This document shows, piece after piece, positions 61,955 through 64,000 of a DNA stretch of 64,000 nt (position 1 is its first letter; every line of letters begins with the position of its first letter). Below the pieces are notes generated by a model. The model was given only the letters and a program-made list of their open reading frames with translations. It ran no database searches and had not been told where the DNA came from. Origin of the DNA: Branchiostoma floridae (Eukaryota > Chordata > Leptocardii > Amphioxiformes > Branchiostomatidae). Both the position numbers and the translations under genes were made by a program. The stretch covers positions 20,244,646 to 20,308,645 of the forward strand of contig NC_049981.1 in NCBI RefSeq assembly GCF_000003815.2. The letters run 5' to 3'.

Positions 61955-64000
61955 ATGAAGGTGAAGGATATAGAGCGGACAGCTAACCAGGCATGGAGCC
62001 CAGCAGAACACCACCCTGTGTACCTGGCAGCTGGGACAGCCGCACAGCAGCTGGATGCAACCTTCAGGTACAACCTTAGAACCTGCAGAAATCCACTCTG
62101 TCATTACTAATTTACTTATCACATAGACATAAATTGATTTTGGTTATTAGTATAGGACCAGCAGTCTCAGCACTGTTTTTAGGTGGGACACAGTTCCTAA
62201 ATAGTTTGCCTACATATTGTATGGTATCAGTGCTGTATCTAGGCCAGACACAGTTGTTGAATAGTTTGGTTCTGTCTTATACAGCACCAGTGCTGCTCTA
62301 GAGATCTACCAGCTGAATCTTGGAGAGCCAGGACTACAGATGGAGCCTGTTGGGAGCATCACCACAGAGCACCGCTTCCACAAGCTGGTGTGGGGAGGGT
62401 ACGGCATGGGCACAGATAACCTGCCATCGGGGGTCCTCGTGGGCGGTACTGATACAGGCAGCATTCATATCTACAACCCAGCCAAGCTGCTGAAGGGGGA
62501 GGATCCAGTGTTTGCTACAACAGAGAAGGTACAGTTTGTATAGATAGTTATGTGCTTACATGATGATATTAGGGTGCTTCTCCAGTAGTGTCAATTGTAC
62601 CAATTTGCATGTGGCTGCTTGTGGTTTGTCTACAAAGATCAAGAATAAAGACAACAAAGTGATTCCAAGTTAGGTGATAACCTATCAATAATCATGATAT
62701 GTCTGTATCAAACTGACCACAATGGTGAAATTTGCCTGTCAGAGTCTTTAGGACATAGAGGGTCTTTAGAGATTGTGATTTGTGTGTCATTAGGACTGAC
62801 ATTTCTGTTCTTCCCCAGCACTCTGGACCAGTGCGAGCCTTGGATGTTAACCCCTTCCAGAAGAACCTGTTAGCCTCGGGGGCCAACGACTCGGAGATCT
62901 TCATCTGGGATCTGTCCAACCTGGAGACGCCCATGACTCCTGGATCCAGTAATCTGGTGAGTTATCCCGATTTTCTCTTCTTTTGTCATCCTCTATTCAC
63001 TGGCTTTATTGTCTTAATATGCTTCAGATTTACTGGTTACAAGGTGATTCACATGTGGCAATGATGTGTAAACAGATGGGTGAACAAAGTGAATAAATCA
63101 ACAACTCAATAAGTAAATATTGTTCTTAAGTTACAAGTCACTGGTGCATCTGGTAAGTGCTAAGCAGAGAAATATATATCATTTTTTAAGTCTGTGACCC
63201 AGTCACAGCGGGTATTGCACCTGTGACCTCCTGGGTACAAAGCAAGCACTCTGCCATTGTGCTATTGTATCAGTGCAAAAAATATGTCACAACGGTGTCC
63301 TAACCTGAAGCTGTTTTGTGCCATGCCCAGCCCCTGGAGGATATCAGCTGTGTGGCATGGAACCAGCAGGTCCAGCACATCCTGGGCTCCTCCAACCCCA
63401 CGGGCCGCTGTGTGGTTTGGGACCTCCGCAAGAACGAACCAATCATCAAAGTCAGCGACCACAGCAGCCGGGTAAGGACAGTCTCACTCATAGTCTTTGG
63501 AATTGGTCTATTTTCCAGCTCATTTGGCAGCATTTGTTTACGAGACAAAGGGTGTGACAATGTCCCATTCTTGTTTATGGCAAAAGAAACGAAAGGTGTA
63601 ATTTATAAAACAACACAAAAGCATGCGTGCAAGTCTAATTATAGTCCACAGAAGACTGGACCCATCAAGGCACTGGGGACGCAAACAAAGAATTGTTTAA
63701 ATACTTCATGCCCAGTAGGTTTGCCCAGTAACAAGTATCTTTGCAGCCTTCCAGCTTTTGTTAAGGAAATGAAGTACTCCAAAGTTTTTGGAGGTAGGAC
63801 TAAAAATCCTTGTCTACAGGACCAACACCGTAAAACCTTTTGTTTCTTCAATGTATGATGACTTTTGTGTCTCCTCAGATCCGTTGCCAGGCTATAGCGT
63901 GGCACCCTGAGGTGGCGACCCAGCTAGTTCTGGCCTCAGAAGACGACCGTTCCCCTGTCATCCAGCTGTGGGACCTCCGCTTTGCAACATCTCCCCTCAA
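61955..64000 (+). CDS. SEC31: SEC31 COPII outer-coat subunit, 5' part of gene
   Basis: Coding exons 61955-62067, 62285-62528, 62819-62956, 63331-63471 and 63879-beyond the window edge join in frame. The protein begins [20 protein letters not shown] and includes [55 protein letters not shown] and [19 protein letters not shown]. These are the WD40 repeats of SEC31 and are very close to human SEC31A by recall. SEC31 with SEC13 forms the outer cage of COPII vesicles at ER exit sites. The start codon follows CACC and matches the family start. Only about 250 of some 1200 residues are in the window. A dispersed repeat sits in the intron after exon 63331-63471. Confidence 0.95.
63202..63270 (-). other. 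tRNA-like fragment (possible SINE head)
   Basis: The minus strand reads CAATGGCAGAGTGCTTGC then CAGGAGGTCACAGGTGC, resembling the D arm, anticodon arm and T arm of a tRNA but without a complete cloverleaf. It lies in a SEC31 intron. Confidence 0.3.
63485..63693 (+). mobile_element. Dispersed repeat, copy B
   Basis: This is an inverted match to copy A at 7470-7712. It lies inside the SEC31 intron between 63471 and 63879. Copy B lacks about 27 bp present in copy A near the CATCAAGGCACTGGGG end. Confidence 0.7.

Noticed and set aside
63202-63270. Functional tRNA gene
   Set aside because: The acceptor stem is absent and the T arm is imperfect; at most a SINE head or tRNA fossil.

Overview
This is eukaryotic nuclear DNA: genes are split by GT-AG introns with conserved reading-frame phase, and the spaces between exons are full of transposons and satellites. 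The gene set (VDAC porin, SAMD8/SMSr, SEC31, a cytosolic sulfotransferase, an IGFBP-like protein, a ShKT/EGF protein) and the style of repeats fit an invertebrate deuterostome. A cephalochordate (Branchiostoma, amphioxus) is my best guess. The species call is inference.

Layout. 0.36-7.4 kb (+): 3' part of a secreted modular ShKT/EGF gene whose exons are all symmetric phase 1-1. 8.4-11.7 kb (-): complete five-coding-exon gene for a 186-aa secreted IGFBP plus thyroglobulin-1 protein, with a TATA box and a 100-N assembly gap in one intron. 11.8-19.3 kb: transposon-rich, with a 1.15-kb G-rich TIR element, a 5'-truncated LINE, octamer-containing satellite and a Penelope-like element. 19.7-27.3 kb (-): complete six-exon cytosolic sulfotransferase (298 aa) whose first intron holds satellites and a 506-bp duplication. 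29.5-35.4 kb (-): complete VDAC (284 aa, nine coding exons) with its promoter and untranslated exon near 37.5 kb. 54.8-57.2 kb (+): complete SAMD8/SMSr coding region (401 aa). 62-64 kb (+): the first five coding exons of SEC31.

The most unusual region is 38.7-53.7 kb. A 12,752-bp element (38814-51565) has 380-bp inverted terminal repeats that look identical by eye, starts with CAC, and is flanked by a 5-bp target duplication (TAACT). It carries two convergent intron-containing genes. The first is a 1679-aa protein with a possible RNase H/DDE-like block and a YqaJ/lambda-exonuclease-type PD-(D/E)xK nuclease. The second is a 329-aa seven-finger C2H2 protein. The element sits inside one LTR of a small non-autonomous LTR retrotransposon. 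The other LTR of that retrotransposon (53556-53743) is uninterrupted and keeps the empty target site, so both insertion ends are defined by the sequence itself. I do not recognise this element as a named transposon superfamily.

The nested insertions separate head-to-head VDAC and SAMD8, possibly inside the first SAMD8 intron. VDAC2 and SAMD8 are also neighbours in human. All exon boundaries were placed by eye from splice signals and frame; no search or alignment program was run.
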